Shown: positions 23,217 through 30,503 of the stretch, piece by piece
Position numbering within the stretch: position 1 is the first letter of the stretch
Layout of the letters: every line of letters begins with the position of its first letter
Source of the DNA: Ruminococcus sp. 210702-SL.1.03
Lineage (GTDB): Bacteria > Bacillota > Clostridia > Oscillospirales > Ruminococcaceae
Direction of reading: 5' to 3'
Length of the DNA stretch: 30,557 nucleotides
NCBI RefSeq assembly: GCF_020559915.1
Contig: NZ_JAJCLZ010000026.1
Coordinates: forward strand, 1-30,557
Translations under genes and position numbers: made by a program
Notes under the pieces: generated by a model
What the model saw: only the letters and a program-made list of their open reading frames with translations
Told to the model about the DNA's origin: nothing
Database searches by the model: none

Positions 23217-25313
23217 TTACGGTACTAAAGAGGAATCCTCAGCCTTAGAATCCGCTGCGGAAGAATCAGCCGCGCTCTCGTCAGCAGCCGAAGATGGATC
23301 AGCAGCCGCAGCCGCTCCGGATGAACCGTCGGGCAGCTCGGTAACAGTTCCCTCTTCCTTGAGGGTCTTCAGCAGCTTCTTGAGATTTGTGTCGCCAACG
23401 GTGTTGAAGTAATCGTCGGCGCTCAGTTCCTCGTTGTAAGCGCTGCAAAGCTTGCCGTCTGCTACCATAATGTTGCTGTCATAGATGTAAACATAAGCGG
23501 TAGCCTTTTTCTTGTCCTTGAGGGTCATGCTGATCTCGTAGATCCTGCCGTAGTAATTGTAAGTGCTGTCAGCGATAGATCCGCTTTCAAATCCTTCAGG
23601 ATTGATAACGTACTGACCTATCTCCTTCATATCGTCAACGGTCTTTACGCTGTCATCGAGCGAGATGCCGCCGGTGAGGTAGGAACCGCTGATGTTGTCC
23701 TTGTAATCCTCAGCCTTTGACTTGAATATCTCGTCTGCCGAGGTGGTGTCAGCCTTGGTCGAGGTGGAAGAGAGGTACTTAGGCGCGGTAGCTTCGTCGA
23801 TGGTGTATTCCTTAACGTAGTAACCGTCGCTGTTGGTCTCGCCCTTCAGCTTGTAACCTGCCTCTGCAAGTGAGCTGTAAGCGTAGCAGGTAACGGTGAA
23901 TGTATCGCCCGCCTTGTAATTTCTGTCATAATCGTAGTTTTCGATAGAGTAGCTTACATAATCCTTGATCTTGGAATCATCAGCAGCCGAAGCGCCTCCA
24001 ACGTGCAGGTAAGGCAGCGCGCCGCTGTAATCAATGGTGAATGTGCCCTCTGCAAAAGGATCTATCTCGTTAAGACCCTGAAGTCCTTCTACCTTGTAAT
24101 CTTTAGTAGCTTTATCCTCAAAAGGCCAAATGTAGCACTTAGTCTTGGTCTTGCCGTCCTTATCCTTTACCGCTTCGCCGTTTTCGTCATACTGGGTCTC
24201 CTCGAACCAAAAGCCCTTAGACTTATCATCTTCGTCGAAATAATGCTCGTCGTAAGAATAAATGCTTGCAGTAACGGTATATGTATCGCCGTTCTTGAGG
24301 TCAGCGCTGTAAGAATAATCGTAATCATAGCTTACGAGGTCGCGGTACTTAGCGCTCTCAGTATCTACATTTACGTTCACATCGCCCTCGTAGCCCTCGA
24401 AAGTAACGTTAACGCCCTCGAAAGGATCAATAGTTTCAGCCTCATCAAGACCCTTTACCTCTACCTCAAACTCGGTGTTGGTAAGCTTTACGTTAGCCTC
24501 TTTAAGGTTATCCTCGTCGTACTCTACGGTGATCTTTACCTTATCGCCGTTTTTCAGACCCTCGGTCTTAGAAGCCTTTACTTTGATAGCGTATTCTTTG
24601 TCTGCGCCATAGTTAAAATAATCGTCGCCATAAGACTCATCGTCTTTTACCTTCTTGGTATCCAGGATAGCGTCGCGCATATCCTTAGCGTCGCCGTAAT
24701 CGTCCTTAGCCTTTTCGTAAGCCTTTTTCAGTGTCTTTTTATCGCCGCTGAGATACTTGCTGTACTTCTTAGCATCGCTGTCCTTGCTCTTTGAAGAGCT
24801 TGCAGCTTCGTCATCATTTTTATAAACATATTCCTTGTAAGCTTCCGGCATACGAACATTTTCCCCATATACCAGATCGGGGTCTACGTTTAAGAAAGCC
24901 GAGCACTCGCCGTAGCCCTCAGGGCCTGAGAAATCAATGTAAACAAGATCCTTAGCGTCGATTTTCTCGTACTTAGTTACCTGCTTTACTATAATAGCAG
25001 CCACAATTATGACCGCTGCCGCCGCCGCTGCTGCGACTGCTATCTTTACTACGTTCTTGTTTCCGCCGCTTACCGAAGCGCCGCCGTTATTGAAAGCGGG
25101 CGCGCTCTGGGGCATCGACTGGGGCTGCTCGTAAGTGTGTGTTTCTACGCTTGCCGCCTGTGCCTGGGGCTGTTCCTGAGCAGGAACTGGATTTTCGCTC
25201 TGTACCTCAGCCGCGTTTGCCGCAGGCTCTGAATTTACCGCCGCGCCACAGTTACCGCAGAATATTTCGTTATCTCCGAGCTGTGCGCCGCAATTACCGC
25301 AAAACTTTGCCAT
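23217..25313 (-). CDS. Membrane-anchored zinc-ribbon protein with repeated beta-rich modules
   Basis: I do not recognise a named family beyond the zinc ribbon. The 698-aa protein starts with a ribbon (Cys5, 8, 19, 22; FCGNCGAQLGDNEIFCGNCG), then a Gln/Pro/Ala-rich linker to about residue 85. A membrane helix (about 88-110) precedes a large, acidic, Tyr/Lys-rich outer part. Three related modules begin near 122, 297 and 425: each opens with a strand pair around a GY-G or SGALPYL motif (YIDFSGPEGYGECSAFLNVD; VNVTFEGYEGDVNVNVD; FTIDYSGALPYLHV). The strand LKNGDxxxVT or YKAGDTFTVT recurs within them. The last 40 residues are Ser/Ala/Asp-rich. The ATG is at 25313, where GGAGG lies eight bases upstream. 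The topology implies a cytosolic ribbon and an extracellular domain. The promoter is exact consensus, so expression may be high. Confidence 0.85.
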   Translation of the reverse strand: MAKFCGNCGAQLGDNEIFCGNCGAAVNSEPAANAAEVQSENPVPAQEQPQAQAASVETHTYEQPQSMPQSAPAFNNGGASVSGGNKNVVKIAVAAAAAAAVIIVAAIIVKQVTKYEKIDAKDLVYIDFSGPEGYGECSAFLNVDPDLVYGENVRMPEAYKEYVYKNDDEAASSSKSKDSDAKKYSKYLSGDKKTLKKAYEKAKDDYGDAKDMRDAILDTKKVKDDESYGDDYFNYGADKEYAIKVKASKTEGLKNGDKVKITVEYDEDNLKEANVKLTNTEFEVEVKGLDEAETIDPFEGVNVTFEGYEGDVNVNVDTESAKYRDLVSYDYDYSYSADLKNGDTYTVTASIYSYDEHYFDEDDKSKGFWFEETQYDENGEAVKDKDGKTKTKCYIWPFEDKATKDYKVEGLQGLNEIDPFAEGTFTIDYSGALPYLHVGGASAADDSKIKDYVSYSIENYDYDRNYKAGDTFTVTCYAYSSLAEAGYKLKGETNSDGYYVKEYTIDEATAPKYLSSTSTKADTTSADEIFKSKAEDYKDNISGSYLTGGISLDDSVKTVDDMKEIGQYVINPEGFESGSIADSTYNYYGRIYEISMTLKDKKKATAYVYIYDSNIMVADGKLCSAYNEELSADDYFNTVGDTNLKKLLKTLKEEGTVTELPDGSSGAAAAADPSSAADESAADSSAADSKAEDSSLVP

Positions 25314-25326
25314 TATATTTACCTCC

Positions 25327-25360
25327 ATGATAATTACATTTAGTTTACTAAACTTATCAT
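25327..25360 (-). promoter_or_regulatory. Leader hairpin next to the ribosome site of the zinc-ribbon gene
   Basis: ATGATAA (25327-25333) and TTATCAT (25354-25360) pair over 7 bases. Between them lies most of a second palindrome, AGTTTACTAAACT (25342-25354). One arm ends right at the GGAGG, so folding could affect translation start. The role is inferred. Confidence 0.35.
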
Positions 25361-25365
25361 TGAAT

Positions 25366-25394
25366 ATTATAATATATATTTAAAAAAATGTCAA
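25366..25394 (-). promoter_or_regulatory. Exact-consensus sigma-A promoter of the zinc-ribbon gene
   Basis: TTGACA (25389-25394) and TATAAT (25366-25371) on the minus strand are separated by exactly 17 A/T-only bases, which is a full match to the vegetative consensus. The start codon is 53 bases downstream of the -10. Confidence 0.88.
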
Positions 25395-25453
25395 TAGTTA
25401 AAACAACAAATATTTCAATATATTATGCCATTATGCTGTAAGTTTGACGAAAG

Positions 25454-25495
25454 GCAAAAGCGCGTTTTGTCAACCTCAGGCTGACAAAAACGCGC
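25454..25495 (-). terminator. Terminator after the DUF4363 gene
   Basis: On the minus strand GCGCGTTTTTGTCA pairs with TGACAAAACGCGC (one extra T bulge) across a 9-base loop and is followed by TTTTGCC. It lies about 40 bases beyond the DUF4363 stop codon. Confidence 0.82.
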
Positions 25496-25533
25496 CATGC
25501 TCACAGCACATATTTTCAATATATCTGCGCAGA

Positions 25534-25908
25534 CTAAAATACGCTGCGAAAATGCGGTATCTGGCTCTCATAGACCAGAAACGCCCAAAAACGTATCGAG
25601 CGCAGCTCGGAAACAAATTCTTCGCTCTCCTCGTCTAGCAGCGGCTCTAATTTCGCCACCGAATAAGAAATATCGTCCAGCGTGGAAGAGCGGGTAAGGA
25701 ACGAAACTTTCACATAATATTCGCCCCAGTATTCCTGCAAGCGCTCCACGCTTTCGTATACGCCGTCTGAGCCTGCCTCATACTGCGCCATGCAGTCGTC
25801 TATCCGCTCATAAAGCCCGCTGTTGCACCGCTTTAGCATATAGAGCGAGCCGCAGGAGAGCGCTATCAGCGCCGCGAATATCCCGCAGCAGAGGATAATT
25901 CTTTTCAT
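25534..25908 (-). CDS. DUF4363 family membrane-anchored protein
   Basis: The 124-aa protein has an N-terminal hydrophobic helix (about 3-22, with two cysteines and no clear lipobox) and a helical outer domain (LYERIDDCMAQYEAGSDGVY onward, ending SIRFWAFLVYESQIPHFRSV). It fits DUF4363, a family of short proteins repeatedly found next to DUF421 genes in spore-forming Clostridia. It begins 3 bases after the DUF421 stop, so the two are surely cotranscribed and probably act together in a membrane. The function is unknown; the divergent ger operon suggests a spore role. Confidence 0.8.
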   Translation of the reverse strand: MKRIILCCGIFAALIALSCGSLYMLKRCNSGLYERIDDCMAQYEAGSDGVYESVERLQEYWGEYYVKVSFLTRSSTLDDISYSVAKLEPLLDEESEEFVSELRSIRFWAFLVYESQIPHFRSVF

Positions 25909-25911
25909 AAG

Positions 25912-26583
25912 CTATATCTCCTTGCGTATCAGCGTGTAGTTTTTATCCGCGCCGCAGGTCATTATGAACACCTGCGCGAGGGTGCAGCCCTCTTTTTTCA
26001 GCACGCCCTCAAGCCACTCGCTGTCCGCGCCCACCGACTGCATAGCGTGCTCGAGCGGCTCGCCGTCGTTGACTATCAGCATAGGCGGGTCGGCGGCGGG
26101 CTTGTTCCTGCCGATGTCTTTTACCGTGGCGGGCTGTTCGGCGGGCTTGACGTATGCCGAGATCTGCCCCGTGGTTTCCACCACCGCCAGCTGCACCTGC
26201 GAAATATCGAATATCCCCTGCCCGCGCAGCGCTTCAAAAATGTCGTCCACCGTAAAGCGCAGCTTTTTCATAACGCGCTGGTCGAGCACACCGCCCGAGA
26301 TTATTATTTTCGGCGAGCCGCAAAGCACCCGCCTGAACCCGCGCGAGCAGAGCGAAAGGTATGAGAAAAAAACGTCGATGCACACTATCGTGAATATCGG
26401 CACAAGCCCCATCAGCACCGGCAGGTTTATATCCTCTATCGGCAAAGTGGCTATGTTTGAAAGCATTATCGTGACTACCAGCTCGCTGGGCTGAAGCTCG
26501 CCAAGCTGCTTTTTGCCCATCAGCCGTATGCAGAAAATTATCACTATATAAAGTATCACCGCGCGAAACAGTACTATCAGCAT
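25912..26583 (-). CDS. DUF421 (YetF-like) membrane protein
   Basis: The 223-aa protein has three hydrophobic segments in the first 80 residues, with the family motif RLMGKKQLGELQPSELVVTI. The DUF421 cytosolic domain follows: GSPKIIISGGVLDQRVMKKL, DIFEALRGQGIFDISQVQLA and VETTGQISAY. In Bacillus species, YetF and the related 2Duf protein lower the permeability of the spore inner membrane. ATG 26583 has GGAGG upstream. The frame is open further, to 27084, but that part overlaps gerAA antisense and has no start signal. It diverges from gerAA over 115 bases and leads into DUF4363. Confidence 0.9.
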   Translation of the reverse strand: MLIVLFRAVILYIVIIFCIRLMGKKQLGELQPSELVVTIMLSNIATLPIEDINLPVLMGLVPIFTIVCIDVFFSYLSLCSRGFRRVLCGSPKIIISGGVLDQRVMKKLRFTVDDIFEALRGQGIFDISQVQLAVVETTGQISAYVKPAEQPATVKDIGRNKPAADPPMLIVNDGEPLEHAMQSVGADSEWLEGVLKKEGCTLAQVFIMTCGADKNYTLIRKEI

Positions 26584-26625
26584 ATCGTAAACGCACCTCC
26601 GCTGATATTTTTGCCCGCCGCGCCC

Positions 26626-26656
26626 GCGAATATTCGCCGCGGAAATGTTTATAATA
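26626..26656 (+). promoter_or_regulatory. Palindrome and sigma-G-like promoter between DUF421 and gerAA
   Basis: GCGAATATTCGC (26626-26637) is a perfect 12-bp palindrome. It contains GAATA (26628-26632), and TATAATA (26650-26656) follows after 17 bases, which matches sigma-G GHATR / CATNHTA at 11 of 12 positions. Because of the palindrome a GAATA also faces the DUF421 gene. ger operons are sigma-G controlled in Bacillus. Confidence 0.45.
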
Positions 26657-26698
26657 TCATCATTACAAAATTTCGACAAAAAGGAGGACTGCGGCGAT

Positions 26699-28201
26699 AT
26701 GCAGATCTCATACGAAAATTTCGAGGACGTGCATTTGGCGTCTTCGGTCAGCGAAAACATACTCGCCCTGCGCACCCTGCTGGGCAACACTATGGATTTA
26801 AACGTCATGGATATTGAGATAAACGGCGTGCCCTGCGCGCTGATCACGATAGAAAATATGGTATCTGCCAGCGCGATGAGCGAGCTTATCTTCCGCCCGA
26901 TGATGGGCTTAGAGGGCGGCGAAGCCGACACGCACGAAAAGATAATGGACTTTATCACCAGCCGCAGCCTTATGACCGCAGAGCGCATAATGGTGTACAC
27001 CTTTGGCGAAACGGTGCTGCAGCTTTTCTCGGGCTTCGCGCTGATATTCGTAGAGGGCGAGAACACCGCCGCCGCGCTGGGCATACAGGGCTACGATAAA
27101 AAGTCGATCTCCTCGCCCACCAGCGAAAACAACGTGATGGGCTCGCAGGAAGCTTTCGCCGAGGTGATACGCACAAATATCTCGCTGATACGCCGCCGCA
27201 TAAAACACCCCGCTCTGCGCTTTGAGATGACGCAGACGGGCAAGCTGAGCAATACGGATGTCTGCATAGCGTATATCCGCGGCAAGGCTGACGAGAAAAT
27301 GCTCGCCGAGATACGCCGCCGCATAAGCTCTATCAAGCTCGACAGCGTTTTCGGCGCAGGCTACATCCGTCCATTTTTAGAGGACGACGCGGCTAAGCGG
27401 CTGTTCTCGGAGATAGGCGTTACCGAGCGCCCGGACAAGCTTTGCGCGAGCCTTATCGAGGGAAGGATAGCCGTATTGGTAGACGGCACGCCCTTTATTA
27501 TGATATGTCCGTACACTTTCGCGCAGTATTTCAGCAGCATGGACGATTACGCGAGCAAGAGCTTTTTCGCGTGGTTCTTGAAATTCATACGCTATTTTGC
27601 ATTTCTGCTCGCCACCGCTTTCCCCGGTATTTACCTCGCAGCGGTGAATTACAATCCAGAAATGCTCAACATGAAGCTGCTGGCAAACCTTTCCGCAAGC
27701 GAAAAAACTACGATACTGCCGCTATTCAGCGAGCTTATAATAATAATGCTCCTGCTCGAGATCATGCGCGAAGCGAGCATACGCCTGCCCTCAGCGGTAG
27801 GAACGGCGATGTCGATAGCGGGCGGACTAATCATCGGCGACTCGGCGGTAAAGAGCGGCATAATCTCTTCACCCCTGCTGATAATCGTCGGCGTTACCGC
27901 CACGGCTTCATTCGTGCTGCCCTCATTCAATCAGCAGACAACGGCGCTGCGGCTGGCTTTCATAATGGCGGGCGGCTTTGCGGGATTTTTCGGGATAACG
28001 GTATGCACTGTCATGAGCGTTGCGAACGTCTGCTCACAAAGCTTTTCCAACGTAGTCTTCACCGCTCCCGCCTCGCCGCTGATAAAAGATCAGCTTCCCA
28101 ACGCCTTTGGCAGAAAGTCCTTTATGCGAATGGCGCGCGACGACACTAAAATGAGCGACCTGACCTCGCCCGAAACACCGCGCCGCAGCGGAGGTAGATA
28201 A
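26699..28201 (+). CDS. gerAA: Spore germination receptor subunit A (GerAA/GerKA family)
   Basis: GerA-type A subunits form, with B and C, the nutrient receptor in the spore inner membrane. The 500-aa protein has an N-terminal cytosolic domain (about 1-285) and a C-terminal membrane half with four to five helices. Family landmarks are the AFPGIYLAAVNYNPEML helix end, IIIMLLLEIMREASIRLPSA, GTAMSIAGGLIIGDSAVKSG and ISSPLLIIVGVTATASFVLP. The C-terminal tail is basic and polar. I chose ATG 26699 (MQISYENF), with GGAGG upstream, over an in-frame ATG at 26645 that precedes the ribosome site. gerAB starts 3 bases after its stop. Confidence 0.94.
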   Translation: MQISYENFEDVHLASSVSENILALRTLLGNTMDLNVMDIEINGVPCALITIENMVSASAMSELIFRPMMGLEGGEADTHEKIMDFITSRSLMTAERIMVYTFGETVLQLFSGFALIFVEGENTAAALGIQGYDKKSISSPTSENNVMGSQEAFAEVIRTNISLIRRRIKHPALRFEMTQTGKLSNTDVCIAYIRGKADEKMLAEIRRRISSIKLDSVFGAGYIRPFLEDDAAKRLFSEIGVTERPDKLCASLIEGRIAVLVDGTPFIMICPYTFAQYFSSMDDYASKSFFAWFLKFIRYFAFLLATAFPGIYLAAVNYNPEMLNMKLLANLSASEKTTILPLFSELIIIMLLLEIMREASIRLPSAVGTAMSIAGGLIIGDSAVKSGIISSPLLIIVGVTATASFVLPSFNQQTTALRLAFIMAGGFAGFFGITVCTVMSVANVCSQSFSNVVFTAPASPLIKDQLPNAFGRKSFMRMARDDTKMSDLTSPETPRRSGGR

Positions 28202-28204
28202 CGA

Positions 28205-29245
28205 ATGAAAAGCATTTCAGCATACCAATTCGCCGGCGCTATGATAGTAGTCCGCATACTCGCGCTGGCGCTCTATATACCCTCTGAAGGCGAAAATCCC
28301 GTGGTCACGGCGCTCGCCCTGCCGATACTTGCGCTGGCGAAATACGCACTGCTTGCGCTCACGATCCGCGCTTACGAAAAGCAGACTTTTACACGCGGAG
28401 CGGCTGTTTGCTCGGCGATATTGGCGGGGGCACTGCTGATAAGCATTTGCGGCGCTTTCTCACAGTCTGTCGAGACCGTATACCCCGACCGTTTCAGCAG
28501 GCTGGGGATAACGGCGGTATTCTTCATCATCGGCGCATACGTTGCTTCTATGGGTGCGGCGGGCACGGTGCGCACGGCGGGAATATTTCTATTCGCGGCG
28601 GCGATATTCAGCGCGACACTGCTCTTTCAGACGCGCGGAAGCATGCTCACCGACCGCATAACGCTTTACAGCCCCTCGCCTCTGCGCGACCTTGAAAGCG
28701 CTCTGCGAAACCTCACGGCGTACTCGGCAGACGTTTTCATCTTCGCGATGATGCTGCCGTATGTGCGCAGTTCGCCGAAAAAAGCGGCAGGGATATACCT
28801 CACCGCAGATGTTCTGATATGGCTTGTCTTCGCAATGGCTTACGCCGCGATAATGGGCAGGCTTTACCCGCGCTCGGGCTACTCGTTTTTCGCGATAGCT
28901 TACTGCACTCAAGGCTTGCTCATCGACCGCGCGGACGGGATATTTTTCTGCGTAGTTTCAGCCGCGGCGATCATCGTATGCGCACTGCTGACAGGCATTC
29001 TAAAAAACGCCATGAAGTATGTTTTTACATCTATTCGCAGTGACGAAAAGACCTACCTCTCGGCGGCGGGCGTGCTGACGGCTGCCGCTATCTCGCTGAG
29101 CGGCTTTGGTATAGAGCTTAGCAAGTACGCAGGCGTGCTTGCAGCGGCAGTCTGGATAGCCCTTGCTGTATACGCGCTGACGGGAATATTTTCGCGGAAA
29201 TACCGCGCGGCAAAAAATACGGAAGCCGAAAAGGAGGGCGAATGA
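28205..29245 (+). CDS. gerAB: Spore germination receptor subunit B (GerAB family permease)
   Basis: GerAB subunits are amino-acid-permease-like membrane proteins and the likely germinant-binding part. The 346-aa protein is almost entirely hydrophobic, with about ten predicted helices from ISAYQFAGAMIVVRILALAL at the N-terminus to GVLAAAVWIALAVYALTGIF near the C-terminus. The opening ISxxQ pattern is the usual start of the family. It is slightly shorter than Bacillus GerAB (about 365). Its start lies 3 bases after gerAA and its end overlaps gerAC by ATGA. The germinant cannot be predicted from sequence. Confidence 0.9.
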   Translation: MKSISAYQFAGAMIVVRILALALYIPSEGENPVVTALALPILALAKYALLALTIRAYEKQTFTRGAAVCSAILAGALLISICGAFSQSVETVYPDRFSRLGITAVFFIIGAYVASMGAAGTVRTAGIFLFAAAIFSATLLFQTRGSMLTDRITLYSPSPLRDLESALRNLTAYSADVFIFAMMLPYVRSSPKKAAGIYLTADVLIWLVFAMAYAAIMGRLYPRSGYSFFAIAYCTQGLLIDRADGIFFCVVSAAAIIVCALLTGILKNAMKYVFTSIRSDEKTYLSAAGVLTAAAISLSGFGIELSKYAGVLAAAVWIALAVYALTGIFSRKYRAAKNTEAEKEGE

Positions 29246-30381
29246 TGAAACGTAAATACTATTTTCTGATAATAATGCTGCTGTCTGTCGTCTACTTTAC
29301 AGGCACGCAGCCGCCCGAGATCGCCGATAGGATAATGGTGCACGCCATTGGTATAGACGTCGAGGAGGAAGGCTACCGCGTTACCATGCAGACTTTCACG
29401 CCGGAATCCAGCGGCTCCGAGACCTCGATAGACCCATCGCAGCCGAACGTCAGCATAGTTTCCGACAGCGGCAGAACGGTCGGCGAGGCGATACGAATCT
29501 GTTTCAACCGCTTAGGCGGCAACATTTTCATCGGTCAGAACCAAATACTGCTGTTCGGGCGCGGCGTTGACCTTTCGCAAAAGGAAGACCTCTTCGGTTA
29601 CTTCCTTTCGTCCTCCGAAACATTTCTGAATGTCGACTGTGCTTCAGCTGAGAACACGGCGGAGGAGATACTGCGCACGCCGATCACGGGCAACGCGATA
29701 ACCTCAGACAAGTACCCCGAGATGATACGCTCCGCTTCGGACAACGGCAGGTGCGTAGAAGTCAGCTTCACCGAGCTGCTTGACAGAATAAATTCGCACG
29801 AAAAGACGCTGGTGCTGCCGACATTTTCGCTATCTCAGCAGACTTCGAGCGATTCAGAGGGTGGCGAAAGCTCGAGATGTGAAGAGAAGAGCGATAAACT
29901 CGAAGAGCGCAGGCTGAAGATCAGCAGCGGGGCGGTATACGCCGACGGAAAATTCCGCGCCGAGATCTCCGCCGAGCAGATGGGGATTTACGGCATGATC
30001 TGCGGCAGCGGCGAAAACGTGCACGCCGAGATCAGCGGCGGCGGACGAAAATACAGCGAAACTTACCGGATCAGCAGCCGCGCGGTGACAGCTTCGTCCG
30101 AAGGCGAAGAGATAGTTTTCTGCATAAGCGCCCGCGCGATACCATTAGACTCGCAGATGTTTGAAGCTATTTCCGACCGCACCGATTCTGAAACGGCGGC
30201 GAAGCGCGAGATAGAAAAGAAGGCTGCGGCTTTCGCCGAAGCGATGTGCGCGGAGTTCACGCCCGAGATATTCGGCGCAGATTATTTCCTCATGCGCCAC
30301 TATCCGCAGGTCTACCGTCTGTATGCCGACGACCCCGAAGAGCTGTACCGCCATGTGCGGATAGCAGTTGAGATAGAATAA
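29242..30381 (+). CDS. gerAC: Ger(x)C family spore germination protein without lipobox cysteine
   Basis: The C subunit of Ger receptors is normally an outer-face lipoprotein of the spore inner membrane. The 379-aa protein has the expected N-terminal hydrophobic helix (about 6-20), the early PPEIADRIMVHAIGID segment, GNIFIGQNQILLFGRG and the C-terminal helix-rich domain (REIEKKAAAFAEAMCAEFTP). Where relatives have LxGCWD, this one reads YFTGTQPPEI; no cysteine occurs before about residue 87, so lipid attachment is not possible. It is probably held by an uncleaved N-terminal helix. A second ATG at 29245 is an alternative start. It overlaps gerAB by 4 bases. Confidence 0.92.
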   Translation: MMKRKYYFLIIMLLSVVYFTGTQPPEIADRIMVHAIGIDVEEEGYRVTMQTFTPESSGSETSIDPSQPNVSIVSDSGRTVGEAIRICFNRLGGNIFIGQNQILLFGRGVDLSQKEDLFGYFLSSSETFLNVDCASAENTAEEILRTPITGNAITSDKYPEMIRSASDNGRCVEVSFTELLDRINSHEKTLVLPTFSLSQQTSSDSEGGESSRCEEKSDKLEERRLKISSGAVYADGKFRAEISAEQMGIYGMICGSGENVHAEISGGGRKYSETYRISSRAVTASSEGEEIVFCISARAIPLDSQMFEAISDRTDSETAAKREIEKKAAAFAEAMCAEFTPEIFGADYFLMRHYPQVYRLYADDPEELYRHVRIAVEIE

Positions 30382-30385
30382 AAAA

Positions 30386-30422
30386 AGACCGCTCACAAAT
30401 CGTGAACGGTCTGATTTTTTTT
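30386..30422. terminator. Bidirectional terminator between gerAC and the tRNA genes
   Basis: AGACCG-x-TCAC and GTGA-x-CGGTCT form an interrupted 10-bp stem with a 5-base loop, with T8 on the plus side and T7 on the minus side. It ends the ger operon and the convergent tRNA transcript. Confidence 0.88.
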
Positions 30423-30495
30423 GGAGGCGCCACCCAGACTTGAACTGGGGATCAGGGAGTTGCAGTCCCACGCCTTACCACTTGGCTATAGCGCC
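30422..30495 (-). tRNA. tRNA-Cys (anticodon GCA), CCA encoded
   Basis: The minus strand folds as a full cloverleaf of 74 bases: a 7-bp acceptor stem (GGCGCTA with TGGCGCC), D arm GCC...GGC, anticodon loop CTGCAAC, a 4-base variable loop and a TTCAAGT T-loop on a CCCAG/CTGGG stem. The discriminator U and encoded CCA fit tRNA-Cys. The top pair of the anticodon stem is U-U. Confidence 0.95.
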
Positions 30496-30503
30496 TAAAA
30501 AAG

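Noticed and set aside
24003..24794. 263-codon hydrophobic plus-strand frame opposite the zinc-ribbon gene
   Set aside because: Its hydrophobic look comes from the complement of Lys/Asp/Tyr-rich codons of the real gene. It has no start signals.
26584..27084. N-terminal extension of the DUF421 frame by 167 codons
   Set aside because: It lies antisense to gerAA, is Ser/Ile-rich shadow sequence, and the true DUF421 start at 26583 has GGAGG and the family N-terminus.
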